A stretch of 64,000 bases of DNA from positions 1-64,000 of the forward strand of contig CAKSCV010000006.1 of the NCBI GenBank assembly GCA_934444645.1, read 5' to 3'. This document shows positions 28,329 to 38,691 of the stretch, in pieces. The notes below the pieces were generated by a model, which was given only the letters and a program-made list of their open reading frames with translations, ran no database searches and was not told the DNA's origin. The stretch's first letter is position 1. Every line of letters starts with the position of its first letter. A program made the translations under genes and the position numbers. This stretch comes from an uncultured Eubacteriales bacterium. GTDB lineage: Bacteria; Bacillota; Clostridia; Oscillospirales; CAG-382.

Positions 28329-29984
28329 TTACAGAGCCGTGATTCTCACGTGATACAGCTTGATTTCCGCTTTTTCAAGAGCTAAATACAGGCCGCCGCA
28401 CGAATCGGGCGTTTCAAATGTATGCGTTTTCCCGTCAAGCGTGATTGCAAGCGCATGTGCTTTATAATCGACTTTCACGGTAAGCTCGCACGGCGTTTCC
28501 GATGCGGCAAGCGCAAACCGGTGCGTATGTGCTCCCTGCCATTCGTTCGGCATTTTGCAAGCCGCCATAATGCCGATGCTCGCCTCTTTTTGCGCACGGA
28601 GCGTAAAGGTTGCAAGATAGCCCGAAAGACCGGCAAGCGTATCCTGCGAAGCGATCCCGACAAGGGAGATTCCGTCGGAGCTTAGGGTCAGGTGCCTTGC
28701 GAAAGCGTCTGTTTCAAATCCATATTTTGTCGGTACAAGACCTGTCGCCCCGCCGGTCACGCTCTCGTAGCCGAGGTCAACCAACCGTTTTTTCGCCTGA
28801 AAATCTTCTTCGTACACCGTTTCGCCGGACTTGCAGGATCTTTTCGGCGCATCCGCGACCGGCTTTGTCATATCAAGCGTAACCGACCCGAAGCCGGACA
28901 GCAAAATATGCCGGATATGCGGAGAATTTCGCAAAACATCGTTGCTTTTCCACAACCGGATGCTCGGATACCAAAATGCCGGGCACGGCCAAAGCAGCGT
29001 TTCCGGGTCACTTGCCGTATCGAGCGCATCCGAGCCGCCGCCGTAGCCATGGTGTCCCACCTGCAAAAACTCGCTTGCAAGTTCGCTCTTTTCGTAGCGG
29101 TGCGCGACAATGTCCGATGAAAGCGGCATGGCATCGCCCAAAAACAATATCCGCCGTCCGGCAAGCTCCGCACGGAAGATGAGCGACGAATCGTTGAAGT
29201 TGGAAAACACGTTCGGATAATTATCGTCCGGCGTGTAGAGCATATCGATATTCAAACCGGCAAACGAAAACTTCATGCCGGTGCGTGCCGTTACAAGCGC
29301 CGTGCCGTGTGCCCCAATTTCCGGCAGCAGCGTATCAAAGACTTCATGAGGGTATTTTACGTTGAATTTGTCCGGGACGATGCTGTATACAAGGCTTTCA
29401 AGGACAATATCGTCCTTATGCTCTTTCCAAAGACGGCAGAACACCGTCGTGTGGTCGTCGTGCAGATGCGTGATAAACCACGCCGCAATCACCGGCTTGC
29501 CGCTCGTGCTTTGCTCACACAAAAGGTCGTACAGCCGCTCGCTTTCCTCGTAATCGTCCATGCCGCCGTCCACCAGCACAAACCTGCCGTCGGTCGTGCG
29601 AAGCACATACGACATACCGCAGTCTGCACTCATGCACGCCACGCGGTTCTGGGTAAGAAGCGGCACAACCGTCTGCGCACCCGTTTCATGTGCCGGGAAC
29701 GCAGAAAAATAGTCGTTTCCGGTTTCGCACGTCACGCGGATCTCGCGGTTTTTCGGATAAAAGCGGACGCTTATAAAATCCTCGCCGGAAAGTGCGAAAT
29801 AAAACGCATTCTCGCCGATGGCATTTGCCGCCGTTTTCTTAACATCCTTCGAAAGAAGTCCGACCACGCGGTCAAAATCCTCGCGGCAGGCCTCCGGTAG
29901 CACAAAAAGCACCGATTTTTCATCGATTTCGACAAAATTTCCGGCAAAACCGGCGTCTTCTAACAGCTTTTCAAGGTCTTTCAT
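28329..29984 (-). CDS. Metallo-beta-lactamase-fold hydrolase embedded in the arginine operon
   Basis: The 551-residue protein has an N-terminal domain of about 110 residues of no known family, then an MBL domain. That domain carries HLHDDH at 173-178, a GDAMPLS metal-site Asp, and VGHHGYGG. These resemble the ComEC/Rec2-type extracellular MBL hydrolases, but no membrane segment or signal peptide is present. The C-terminal 200 residues are beta-rich and unrecognised (perhaps carbohydrate- or ligand-binding). The frame is open further upstream, but ATG 29984 follows GGGAGAG and is preferred. It lies 74 bases after argG and 27 before argH, so it is co-transcribed with arginine genes. No arginine-pathway step needs it. 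Confidence 0.8.
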   Translation of the reverse strand: MKDLEKLLEDAGFAGNFVEIDEKSVLFVLPEACREDFDRVVGLLSKDVKKTAANAIGENAFYFALSGEDFISVRFYPKNREIRVTCETGNDYFSAFPAHETGAQTVVPLLTQNRVACMSADCGMSYVLRTTDGRFVLVDGGMDDYEESERLYDLLCEQSTSGKPVIAAWFITHLHDDHTTVFCRLWKEHKDDIVLESLVYSIVPDKFNVKYPHEVFDTLLPEIGAHGTALVTARTGMKFSFAGLNIDMLYTPDDNYPNVFSNFNDSSLIFRAELAGRRILFLGDAMPLSSDIVAHRYEKSELASEFLQVGHHGYGGGSDALDTASDPETLLWPCPAFWYPSIRLWKSNDVLRNSPHIRHILLSGFGSVTLDMTKPVADAPKRSCKSGETVYEEDFQAKKRLVDLGYESVTGGATGLVPTKYGFETDAFARHLTLSSDGISLVGIASQDTLAGLSGYLATFTLRAQKEASIGIMAACKMPNEWQGAHTHRFALAASETPCELTVKVDYKAHALAITLDGKTHTFETPDSCGGLYLALEKAEIKLYHVRITAL

Positions 29985-30058
29985 AAACTCTCCCTGTACG
30001 AAGCATAGGGCAAGATCTGCTCTTACCCTATCCCCTGCGCAATTTGCGGTTTTATATC

Positions 30059-31282
<1,224 letters not shown>

Positions 31283-31389
31283 TTGTATCACCTTTTCTGT
31301 TATCGCGCTCACGTAAGCAAGCTTTTATTTTTTCTAAATTGTACCACCGAACCGCAAAAAAATCAAGTGTTTCTTATTCAAATTTACAA

Positions 31390-31417
31390 AATTTATGCAA
31401 TTTGGGACATTCGTCAA
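31390..31417 (-). promoter_or_regulatory. Probable promoter of the arginine operon
   Basis: On the minus strand TTGACG (31417-31412) and TAAATT (31395-31390) are separated by 16 bases, about 110 bases before argG. The match is fair, not perfect. The rest of the 31283-31643 gap is AT-rich. It holds no gene, and no convincing ARG box was found. Confidence 0.4.
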
Positions 31418-31643
31418 GAAAAGCCTTTTGTTCAGCTGTTTACAATGCATTTTGCACAATCTGTTTTGCATATTTCTGTGAATATTGAAAATTATATGCA
31501 CAATACAGTGTATATTTTTCCGCTTATGCAAAAAAATTTCTGCCGTCACGTTTTTTGCCTTGCAAAAGCGCGGCAGATTTGTGCACAATAAAAAACGAAC
31601 AAAGCGCACAAAACAAAATGCGCCTGAAAGGAGCAAGCAAAAA

Positions 31644-32519
31644 ATGCGAAGGTTTTCAAAAAAACGATGGTTCGGACTTGTTGCCGGTCTTCTCTGCTTT
31701 TCCCTTACGGCTGCCGCGGTTACAAGCTATTCCTGGTATTTCAAGCCGACATCCGGCCACGCGGTTCCCGAGGTCATTCCGGAGGCAAGCAGCTTTATCG
31801 GGAACCATGCGGTCATCTATCTCGGTTCGCCGGAAGAAAAACGCGTATATCTGACGTTTGACGCCGGATACGAAAACGGAAACGTCGAAAAAATCTTAAA
31901 CGTATTAAAAGAAAAGAATGTGCCGGGTGCTTTCTTTATTCTGCCGCAATTGGCAAAGGAAAACAGCGCTTTGGTACTGCGAATGCACGACGAAGGGCAT
32001 CTTGTCTGCAATCACACAAAAACGCACCGCGACATGAGCAAAATCACAGATTTTGAAACATTTGAAGCCGAGCTTCGCGCCGCCGAAGATATTTTGCGCG
32101 AAAATACGGGACTCGAAATGGACAAATTCTATCGGCCGCCGGAGGGACGTTTTTCCGAACAGAATCTGGAATTTGCCGACCGGCTCGGCTACACCACGGT
32201 GTTTTGGAGCCTTGCGTATGCGGATTGGGACAACGCAAAGCAGATGCCGCCCGAACGGGCACTTGATTTGATTTTGGCACGCACGCATGGCGGCTGTGTG
32301 GCACTGCTGCACCCGACCTCCGCTACCAATGCCGCCATTTTGGGAGACTATATTGACGCACTGCGTGCCGAAGGCTACACGTTCGGGTCGCTGACCGAGC
32401 TTGCCGCAACACCCGATAACACCGGCAATTCGGACAATTCCGAAAATACCGAAAATACCGAGAAAGGCGGTGACAGCCATGAAGCGCCTGAGCAAACGGA
32501 ACACGCTAAAATTCATTAA
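31644..32519 (+). CDS. PdaA-like polysaccharide (peptidoglycan) deacetylase
   Basis: The 291-residue protein has an N-terminal membrane anchor or signal (WFGLVAGLLCFSLTAAAV) and then a NodB domain. Its motif 1 VYLTFDAGYENG carries the Asp-Ala-Gly variant known from PdaA. The metal-binding NHTKTHRDMS, RPPEGRFS and LLHPTS follow. PdaA removes acetyl groups from muramic acid and makes the muramic delta-lactam of spore cortex. The C-terminus is a low-complexity Asn/Ser/Glu/Thr-rich tail (NTGNSDNSENTENTE). An upstream ATG is rejected because AAAGGAG lies before 31644. The next deacetylase gene overlaps by 41 bases. Confidence 0.85.
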   Translation: MRRFSKKRWFGLVAGLLCFSLTAAAVTSYSWYFKPTSGHAVPEVIPEASSFIGNHAVIYLGSPEEKRVYLTFDAGYENGNVEKILNVLKEKNVPGAFFILPQLAKENSALVLRMHDEGHLVCNHTKTHRDMSKITDFETFEAELRAAEDILRENTGLEMDKFYRPPEGRFSEQNLEFADRLGYTTVFWSLAYADWDNAKQMPPERALDLILARTHGGCVALLHPTSATNAAILGDYIDALRAEGYTFGSLTELAATPDNTGNSDNSENTENTEKGGDSHEAPEQTEHAKIH

Positions 32520-33234
32520 AAGCGGCATTTTCGTGTTTTTTTGCACGCTTCTCGTTGCCTCCGGCACGGTTTTGGCAAGCGACGCACCGAACAGTCACAT
32601 TTTTGCCGCCAACCGCTCTGCCGGAAAATACGTCGCCGTCACGTTTGACGACGGGCCGCATCCGGTCTACACCGAAAAAATCTTAGCGATTCTCGCCGAA
32701 AATCACGCCAAAGCCACCTTTTTCGTGGTCGGGCAAAATGCCGAGCGTTATCCGGAGCTGATCACCAAAGAATTTGAAGCCGGACACGAGATCGGCAATC
32801 ACACGTATTCGCATCCGAATATGAAAAAGATCGGTGTTTCCGAAGCCATTGCCGAAATCGAGCGGACGCAGGAAATCGTGCACGATATCACCGGCGTTTA
32901 CCCAAAGGTATTCCGCTCGCCGGGCGGCGTTTTCTCGGATGAGCTTGTTTCGGCGGTGGAGGGCATTTCCTGCAAGCCGGTATCCTGGTCGTGGCGGCAG
33001 GACACGCGCGATTGGTCAAAGCCGCCGGTGGAGAAGGTCATACGCACGGTGCTGGACAATCTGCGCGACGGCGACATCATTCTGTTTCACGATTTCAACA
33101 CCAAAGGCAGTCCGACGCCTGAGGCGTTAGCCGTGATTCTGCCGGAGCTTGTCAAGCGCGGCTACTCGTTTGTCACGGTTTCGGAGTTAAGTACACTGAA
33201 AGACGGTGTTTGCACGTCGGAACAAACCAATTGA
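32479..33234 (+). CDS. Polysaccharide deacetylase (NodB domain)
   Basis: The 251-residue protein has a signal-anchor (FIKSGIFVFFCTLLVASGTV) followed by a complete NodB domain: VTFDDGPHP, GNHTYSHPN, RSPGG and LFHDF. The classic Asp-Asp motif 1 differs from its neighbour. It likely de-N-acetylates cell wall glycan, GlcNAc being the usual target. It starts inside the end of the upstream gene (ATG 32479, with AAAGGCGGTGA before it). Its stop TGA is formed from the first bases of a dispersed repeat. Confidence 0.85.
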   Translation: MKRLSKRNTLKFIKSGIFVFFCTLLVASGTVLASDAPNSHIFAANRSAGKYVAVTFDDGPHPVYTEKILAILAENHAKATFFVVGQNAERYPELITKEFEAGHEIGNHTYSHPNMKKIGVSEAIAEIERTQEIVHDITGVYPKVFRSPGGVFSDELVSAVEGISCKPVSWSWRQDTRDWSKPPVEKVIRTVLDNLRDGDIILFHDFNTKGSPTPEALAVILPELVKRGYSFVTVSELSTLKDGVCTSEQTN

Positions 33235-33369
33235 AAATTGACAATTGAAAGTTGAAAATTAAGGGAGACGGGGCTTAACCGAAGCTTTGTGCGCTGATAG
33301 TAGCTGCGGCGGCAATTCGCCTTCCCTGTGCAAGGGAAGGTGGCGCACGAAGTGCGCCGGAAGGGTTGT
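33229..33369. repeat. Composite repeat, locus C
   Basis: The block AATTGAAAATTGACAATTGA starts within the deacetylase stop codon. GAAGCTTTGTGCGCTGATAG follows at 33281-33300 and a single core GCCTTCCCTGTGCAAGGG ... GGAAGGGTTGT at 33319-33369. The three blocks are in the same order as at 11.4 and 21.1 kb. Confidence 0.85.
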
Positions 33370-33416
33370 CCAAAACCGGAAGGGTTGCCCAAAAGCACAA
33401 GCTTCTCAGAAACGCG

Positions 33417-33446
33417 AAAAGCACCGCAGGAATCCTGCGGTGCTTT
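33417..33446. terminator. Bidirectional terminator between deacetylase and secF
   Basis: AAAAGCACCGCAGGA pairs with TCCTGCGGTGCTTT over a tiny loop. A or T runs flank both sides, so it can serve both convergent operons. Confidence 0.8.
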
Positions 33447-33459
33447 GGTGCTTTATGCG

Positions 33460-34629
33460 TTATTTCTTGCTTTTCTTGCGCATATTGATGGCAATGTTGT
33501 TGAAGATGTTCCACAGCGGACCGGCAAGGCAGACCGAAGAGAACAAACCGGCAACAATGCCGACGATAAGCGGCAGCGCGAAGTTCTTGATGGAAGTAAC
33601 ACCGAGAATATACACCATACCGATGGTCAAAAGCGTTGTAACGGTGGTGTTTATCGAACGGCCGAGGGTGCTGCGGATACCGTCGTCCACCTTTTCGGCA
33701 AACGATACGCCGCGGCCCATGGTTTTGTCGTTTTCACGGATATGGTCAAAGATGATAATGGTCGCATTGATCGAATAACCGAGAATGGTCAGAAGTGCGG
33801 CGATGATGGTAGAGTTCACCGGAATGTGGAGAAGCGAATATGCCACAAGCATAACGAAAATGTCATGGACAAGGCAGAGAATCGACGCAAACGCCGAGCT
33901 GACCTTGAAACGCAGAGCGATATACACAAGCATCAAGATAACGGCGGCAACCGTTGCCATAATGGCAGACTGCTTAAGGCCTGCGCTGACTTCGGCACTG
34001 ACCGTATCGATCGAACGCCAGGAAGCGTTTTCGAAGCGTGCGGTGATGGCATCGGTAATGTCGGCGCGGAGCTTGGAAACAACGCCGGTGGATACAAAGG
34101 CGACCGAAAGATCCGAACCGTTTGCCGTAACCGTTAAGCCGGCCGGTGCTTCGTCCAAGGCTTCAAGAGCGGTCTTGACGGCAGCCACATCGTCATCCGA
34201 CCAGGTTTTGGCTTCTTCGCCTTCAGCGGCAGAGAACGAAAAGACCTTATCGGTTGCGGTGTTGCTTTGGGCAGCGGCGGCATCCGGATACAGTTCGGCA
34301 AGCTTTGCGTCGATAGCAGCGGCAATCGCATTGGTGTTATCGTCGTTATCGATCACAAGCGTGCGGATGGTGACAATGTCTCTTTCGCCGGAAACACGGA
34401 TGGAAGAAAACTTATCCGCGCCGATGATGGCTTTGACCTCTTGCTCGATGGCAGCTTCGTCTTCTTTGGTAATGGCTGTGCCCATATTATAGGCGATTTC
34501 CGTACCGCCTGCGAAATCAACGTCCAAGTTGAAGCCGCGCACGAAGAAGGATACAATACCGAGAATGACGACGGCAATTACGATGCCGAAGAAAATTTTC
34601 TGATGTTTGATAAAGCTGAATTTTTTCAC
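33460..34629 (-). CDS. secF: Protein translocase subunit SecF
   Basis: The 389-residue membrane protein has the first membrane segment (FFGIVIAVVILGIVSFF), then GFNLDVDFAGGTEI. Later come the RND-type helices with the Asp-containing STIIAALLTILGYSINATIIIFDHIREN, and RSTLGRSINTTVTTLL. The exported P1 domain between TM1 and TM2 is about 80 residues longer than in short SecFs and is rich in Ala and Asp. With SecD it uses the proton gradient to help proteins leave the Sec channel. The start is GTG (34629) with AAAGGAG upstream. It is coupled to secD by a 20-base gap. Confidence 0.95.
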   Translation of the reverse strand: MKKFSFIKHQKIFFGIVIAVVILGIVSFFVRGFNLDVDFAGGTEIAYNMGTAITKEDEAAIEQEVKAIIGADKFSSIRVSGERDIVTIRTLVIDNDDNTNAIAAAIDAKLAELYPDAAAAQSNTATDKVFSFSAAEGEEAKTWSDDDVAAVKTALEALDEAPAGLTVTANGSDLSVAFVSTGVVSKLRADITDAITARFENASWRSIDTVSAEVSAGLKQSAIMATVAAVILMLVYIALRFKVSSAFASILCLVHDIFVMLVAYSLLHIPVNSTIIAALLTILGYSINATIIIFDHIRENDKTMGRGVSFAEKVDDGIRSTLGRSINTTVTTLLTIGMVYILGVTSIKNFALPLIVGIVAGLFSSVCLAGPLWNIFNNIAINMRKKSKK

Positions 34630-34649
34630 GATACGTCACTCCTTTCCCA

Positions 34650-35930
34650 TTAAACCGTTTTCTTGGCCGCACCGAACAGCTTCGGGCTGACCTTGAAAGC
34701 GACAAAGGCGTTTAAGAGGATTCTCGTAACGACAAGAGCGGTAAACAGGGAGATAACAACACCGATAAACAGCGTTTTTGCAAAGCCCTGAACCGAACCG
34801 GTACCGAAGTTCCACAGAACGACGGAGGCGATAAGCGTGGTAACGTTGGCATCCAAAATCGCGGTGAACGCGCGGTTAAAGCCGGATTGGACAGACGCAC
34901 GCAGCGTCTTTCCGGTGCGAAGCTCTTCCTTGATTCTTTCGTAGATAACGACGTTGGAGTCAACCGCCATACCGACGGTAAGGATGATACCGGCGATACC
35001 CGGAAGCGAAAGCGTGATCTTGGTTGCGGCAAGCACAACGCCGAAAATGGCCGTGTAAGCCACAAGTGCAAGGCAGGAAACAAAGCCCGGCAAGCGGTAT
35101 AAGAGAATCATGTAGACCATGACGAGGATCACGCCGATAAGACCTGCCACAAGGCTGCTTCTCAAAGCATCCGAGCCCAGGGAGGCGCCGACCGAGCGCA
35201 GTTCCTTTTCTTCAAAGGCAACCGGCAGCTGACCGGACGAAATAAGGGTTGCAAGCTCCTTGGCACCGGCTTCGTCAAACGAACCGGAAATGACGCAGTT
35301 CGTATCGTCGATACGCTGTTCGACCGACGGACGGGAGATTGTTGCTTCATCGAGCTTAATGGCGATGTAGTTGGTACCGTCGGCTTTCTTTGCGGCCATG
35401 CGTTCGGTCGCATCGGCAAAAGAAGCGCGGGCTGCTTCGTTGAATTCGAGCGAAACATACCATTCGCTGCCGACCGAGTTCTGGTTTAACTGACCGTAGA
35501 TGGCTTGAGCGGATTTCACGTTCTTGCCCTCGACAACGACGTTGCCGTCGGAATCTTGAAAGACGAGCTTTGCGGTAGAGCCGAGCGTCTTGACGGCATC
35601 TTCGGGATTGGTAACGCCGGGAATCTCGATACGGATGGAATCCGAGCCGACCTTGGAAACGGTAGCTTCGTTCTGATTCATGCCGTCGAGACGTTTACGC
35701 ATGATATTGATGGCCTTTTCGACAGCTTCATCCATGTTTACATCGGCGCCCTCTTCGGGGATTGCCTTAAAGGTGATGGAAGAACCGCCGACGAGGTCGA
35801 GTCCTTTGCTGATGGTGTCCTCTTCAAACACGCCCGAAAGTGCCGTGCCGCGGATGCCGAAAAGAGCGACCAAAACGACAAGAGTAATGCACAATAGGGT
35901 CAGTATCAGGGAACAAACGCTGTTTTTCAT
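34650..35930 (-). CDS. secD: Protein translocase subunit SecD
   Basis: The 426-residue protein has a leading membrane segment and the GLDLVGGSS motif near 40. The P1 domain with IRIEIPGV follows, and the C-terminal RND block has AYTAIFGVVLAATKITLSLPGIAGIILTVGMAVD-type helices (split across the region). EELRTGKTLRASVQSGFNRA lies near residue 335. It works with SecF on the outer face of the membrane. An 11-residue longer start is rejected in favour of ATG 35930, which has GGAAAGGAAG ahead of it. A perfect promoter lies just upstream. Confidence 0.95.
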   Translation of the reverse strand: MKNSVCSLILTLLCITLVVLVALFGIRGTALSGVFEEDTISKGLDLVGGSSITFKAIPEEGADVNMDEAVEKAINIMRKRLDGMNQNEATVSKVGSDSIRIEIPGVTNPEDAVKTLGSTAKLVFQDSDGNVVVEGKNVKSAQAIYGQLNQNSVGSEWYVSLEFNEAARASFADATERMAAKKADGTNYIAIKLDEATISRPSVEQRIDDTNCVISGSFDEAGAKELATLISSGQLPVAFEEKELRSVGASLGSDALRSSLVAGLIGVILVMVYMILLYRLPGFVSCLALVAYTAIFGVVLAATKITLSLPGIAGIILTVGMAVDSNVVIYERIKEELRTGKTLRASVQSGFNRAFTAILDANVTTLIASVVLWNFGTGSVQGFAKTLFIGVVISLFTALVVTRILLNAFVAFKVSPKLFGAAKKTV

Positions 35931-35974
35931 TGAATTCTTTCTTCCTTTCCGTGAATAAGTCACTTGTAGTTAGT

Positions 35975-36003
35975 ATTATACCTTTTTCGGAGCAATAAGT
36001 CAA
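35975..36003 (-). promoter_or_regulatory. Sigma-A promoter of secDF
   Basis: On the minus strand TTGACT (36003-35998) and TATAAT (35980-35975) are separated by exactly 17 bases, 45 bases before the secD start. This is one of the best promoters in the window. Confidence 0.85.
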
Positions 36004-36091
36004 CACTTTTTCAAAAAATAATTCCAAGTTGCCGAGGAATACTGTAAAAAATTCTGAAAATGCGCCGGATTTTGCCGAAAACGGGCAGAAA

Positions 36092-36130
36092 AAACGGCGG
36101 TTTGCATCAATTTCATGCAAACCGCCGTTT
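36092..36130 (-). terminator. Terminator of the ctsR-clpC operon
   Basis: The minus strand reads AAACGGCGGTTTGCAT, a short loop, its reverse complement and then a run of six T. It starts 15 bases beyond the clpC stop. Confidence 0.85.
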
Positions 36131-36144
36131 GATTTAAGCGAGCT

Positions 36145-38652
36145 TCAGGCGTTTTCCGAAGCGCCGACCGCTGCCGGTTCTCTGCCCTCCGGGTCAAAGG
36201 TGCCGGTCTTACGGTATTTCACGACATCGCCGTCGAGGTACGCTTTGATGACATCGCCTGCGCCGAGCTTTCCTTCAAGCAGCTCGATCGAAAGGCTGTC
36301 CTCGATCTTGCGCTGCATGGCACGCCGAAGCGGTCTTGCACCGTAAACCGGGTCAAAGCCCTCTTTGGCAAGGAAGCCGACCACCTCGTCGGTAAACGTG
36401 ATCTTCATTTTCATGCTTTCGATACGCGACGTGATCTCGCCGAGCATCAGGCGTGCGATCCTCCGGATATTCTCGTCCGACAGCTTATGGAAGATGACGA
36501 TCTCATCGATACGGTTGAGAAATTCCGGGCGGAACGCCTTTTTAAGCGCCTCCATCACATTTTCCGCCGCCTTTTGTTCGGCGCGTTTGCCGGAATCGCC
36601 GCCTTGCGCAAAGCCGAGCGTCTTAGGTTCGGCCAATGCGCCTGCACCGAGGTTGGAGGTGAGAATGACCACCGTGTTTTTGAAATCCACCACGCGGCCG
36701 TGGCTGTCGGTAAGTCGGCCGTCCTCCAGGATCTGCAAGAGGATGTTGAACACATCCGGGTGTGCTTTTTCGATTTCATCGAACAGTACCACCGAATACG
36801 GGTTGCGGCGCACCTTTTCGGTCAGCTGGCCGGCTTCGTCATAGCCGACATAGCCGGGCGGCGAACCGATAAGCTTGGAAACGCTGTGCTTTTCCATATA
36901 TTCCGACATATCCACACGGATAATGGCGCTTTCACTGCCGAACAATGCTGCGGCAAGCGCTTTGGAAAGCTCAGTCTTACCGACGCCGGTCGGACCGCAG
37001 AAGATAAACGAGCCTTGCGGCCGTTTAGGATCCTTTAAGCCGGTTCTGCCGCGGCGGATGGCGCGTGCCACCACCTCGACCGCCTCCTCCTGTCCGATGA
37101 CGCGTTCCTTTAAGATCTTATCGAGGTTGAGCAGCTTCTCGCTTTCCTCTTTTTCCAGCTTGGTGACCGGGATCTTTGTCCATTGGGTCACGATCTCCGC
37201 GATATCCTCGCTGCCGATGGAGGGCATATGTGACCCGTCCGTGTGGTGCTTCCAGGTGTTTTTGCGCGTTTCAAGCTCAGCCGACAGCGTGTTTTCGATG
37301 TTGCGCAGCTCCGCCGCCTTTTCGAACTCTTGGGCGCGGACGGCTTCCTCTTTATCGGCGTGCGTTTTCTTGATTTTTTCCTCTAACTCACGCAGATCGG
37401 GCGGCGCAGTGATTTCGCCGATACGCTTTTTGGAGGCGGCTTCGTCAATTAAGTCGATGGCCTTGTCCGGCAGGAAACGGTCGGTAATGTAGCGTGCCGA
37501 AAGGTTCACGGCCGCGTCGATGGCTTCGTCGGTAATCTTGATTTTGTGGTGTGCTTCGTATTTGCTTCTTAAGCCTTTTAAGATTTCCACGGCCTGTTCG
37601 GCGGTCGGTTCGCCCACCATGACCGATTGGAAACGGCGTTCGAGCGCGGCGTCCTTTTCGATGTGCTTGCGGTATTCGTCGATGGTGGTGGCGCCGATGA
37701 CCTGGATCTCGCCGCGTGCAAGGGCAGGCTTTAAGATGTTGGCAGCGTCGATGGCACCTTCGGCACTTCCGGCGCCGATGATCGTATGAATCTCATCGAT
37801 AAACAATATCACGTTGCCGGCCTTTTTGATTTCGTTCATCACCGCCTTAATGCGTTCTTCGAATTCGCCGCGGTATTTGGCACCGGCAATCATGCCCGAA
37901 AGATCAAGTGCAACCACGCGTTTATCGGCAACCGTTTCGGGAACGACGCCCTCAGCGATCTTTTCGGCAAGGCCTTCGACGACAGCCGTTTTGCCGACAC
38001 CCGGCTCGCCGATAAGACACGGATTGTTCTTGGTGCGGCGCGACAGGATCTGCAAAACACGGCCGGTCTCTTCTTCCCTGCCGATGACCGGGTCGATTTT
38101 TCCTTCACGGGCAAGCGCGGTCAGGTCGGTTCCGTAGCTGTCAAGCGTCGGCGTATTGCTCTGTCCCTTGCTCTTGACACCGGGCTCGCTCTGCGGGCCG
38201 GATGCACCGAACGGCTTTCCGCCCTGCATGGAGGCAAGCGCTTCGTTATAAAGCTCCGCCACATTCACGCCCTCGTTTTTGAGAAGCCGCACGGCGACGC
38301 TGTCGGATTCCTTCAAAAGAGCCATGAGGATATGCTCGGTGCCGATAAAGCTTTGGCCGGTCATGCGGGCAAGCTCTGCCGAGCCTTCGATGATCCGTGC
38401 GGCACGCGGTGTGGATTCGGGCAGCACGCCGTCGAGCGGTTCGCCCGTGCCGATGCTTTCGCCGATAGCTTCCACGACTTTTTCGTAGGTAATGCCTTTG
38501 GCGGCAAGGAGGTTGGCGGCAATCGACGTTCCTTTATATAAAAGACCCATTAAAATATGCTCCGAGCCGATATAGGTGTGTCCGAGCTTGGACGCCGATT
38601 CGGCGGCGGCATTGAGTGCCGCTTGGGCGTTTTCGGTAAAACGGTAATTCAT
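36145..38652 (-). CDS. clpC: ATP-dependent Clp protease ATP-binding subunit ClpC
   Basis: The 835-residue AAA+ unfoldase has the two-repeat Clp N-domain (1-150), then AAA-1 with GEPGVGKTAVVEG near 215. A middle coiled-coil (EEKIKKTHADKEEAVRAQEFEKAAELR) holds the UVR-like part at about 410-440. AAA-2 follows, with GPTGVGKTELSK near 550 and VVLFDEIEKAHPD. It feeds proteins, including those tagged by McsB with phospho-arginine, to ClpP. It is the last gene of the CtsR operon, 39 bases after mcsB. The length is that of ClpC and not ClpE or ClpB. Confidence 0.96.
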   Translation of the reverse strand: MNYRFTENAQAALNAAAESASKLGHTYIGSEHILMGLLYKGTSIAANLLAAKGITYEKVVEAIGESIGTGEPLDGVLPESTPRAARIIEGSAELARMTGQSFIGTEHILMALLKESDSVAVRLLKNEGVNVAELYNEALASMQGGKPFGASGPQSEPGVKSKGQSNTPTLDSYGTDLTALAREGKIDPVIGREEETGRVLQILSRRTKNNPCLIGEPGVGKTAVVEGLAEKIAEGVVPETVADKRVVALDLSGMIAGAKYRGEFEERIKAVMNEIKKAGNVILFIDEIHTIIGAGSAEGAIDAANILKPALARGEIQVIGATTIDEYRKHIEKDAALERRFQSVMVGEPTAEQAVEILKGLRSKYEAHHKIKITDEAIDAAVNLSARYITDRFLPDKAIDLIDEAASKKRIGEITAPPDLRELEEKIKKTHADKEEAVRAQEFEKAAELRNIENTLSAELETRKNTWKHHTDGSHMPSIGSEDIAEIVTQWTKIPVTKLEKEESEKLLNLDKILKERVIGQEEAVEVVARAIRRGRTGLKDPKRPQGSFIFCGPTGVGKTELSKALAAALFGSESAIIRVDMSEYMEKHSVSKLIGSPPGYVGYDEAGQLTEKVRRNPYSVVLFDEIEKAHPDVFNILLQILEDGRLTDSHGRVVDFKNTVVILTSNLGAGALAEPKTLGFAQGGDSGKRAEQKAAENVMEALKKAFRPEFLNRIDEIVIFHKLSDENIRRIARLMLGEITSRIESMKMKITFTDEVVGFLAKEGFDPVYGARPLRRAMQRKIEDSLSIELLEGKLGAGDVIKAYLDGDVVKYRKTGTFDPEGREPAAVGASENA

Positions 38653-38691
38653 AAAACATCTTCCTTTCTTGCAAGGGAGTTTGGAGATTTT

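Noticed and set aside
31283..31643. ArgR box before argG
   Set aside because: Only half-site matches were found in this AT-rich gap.
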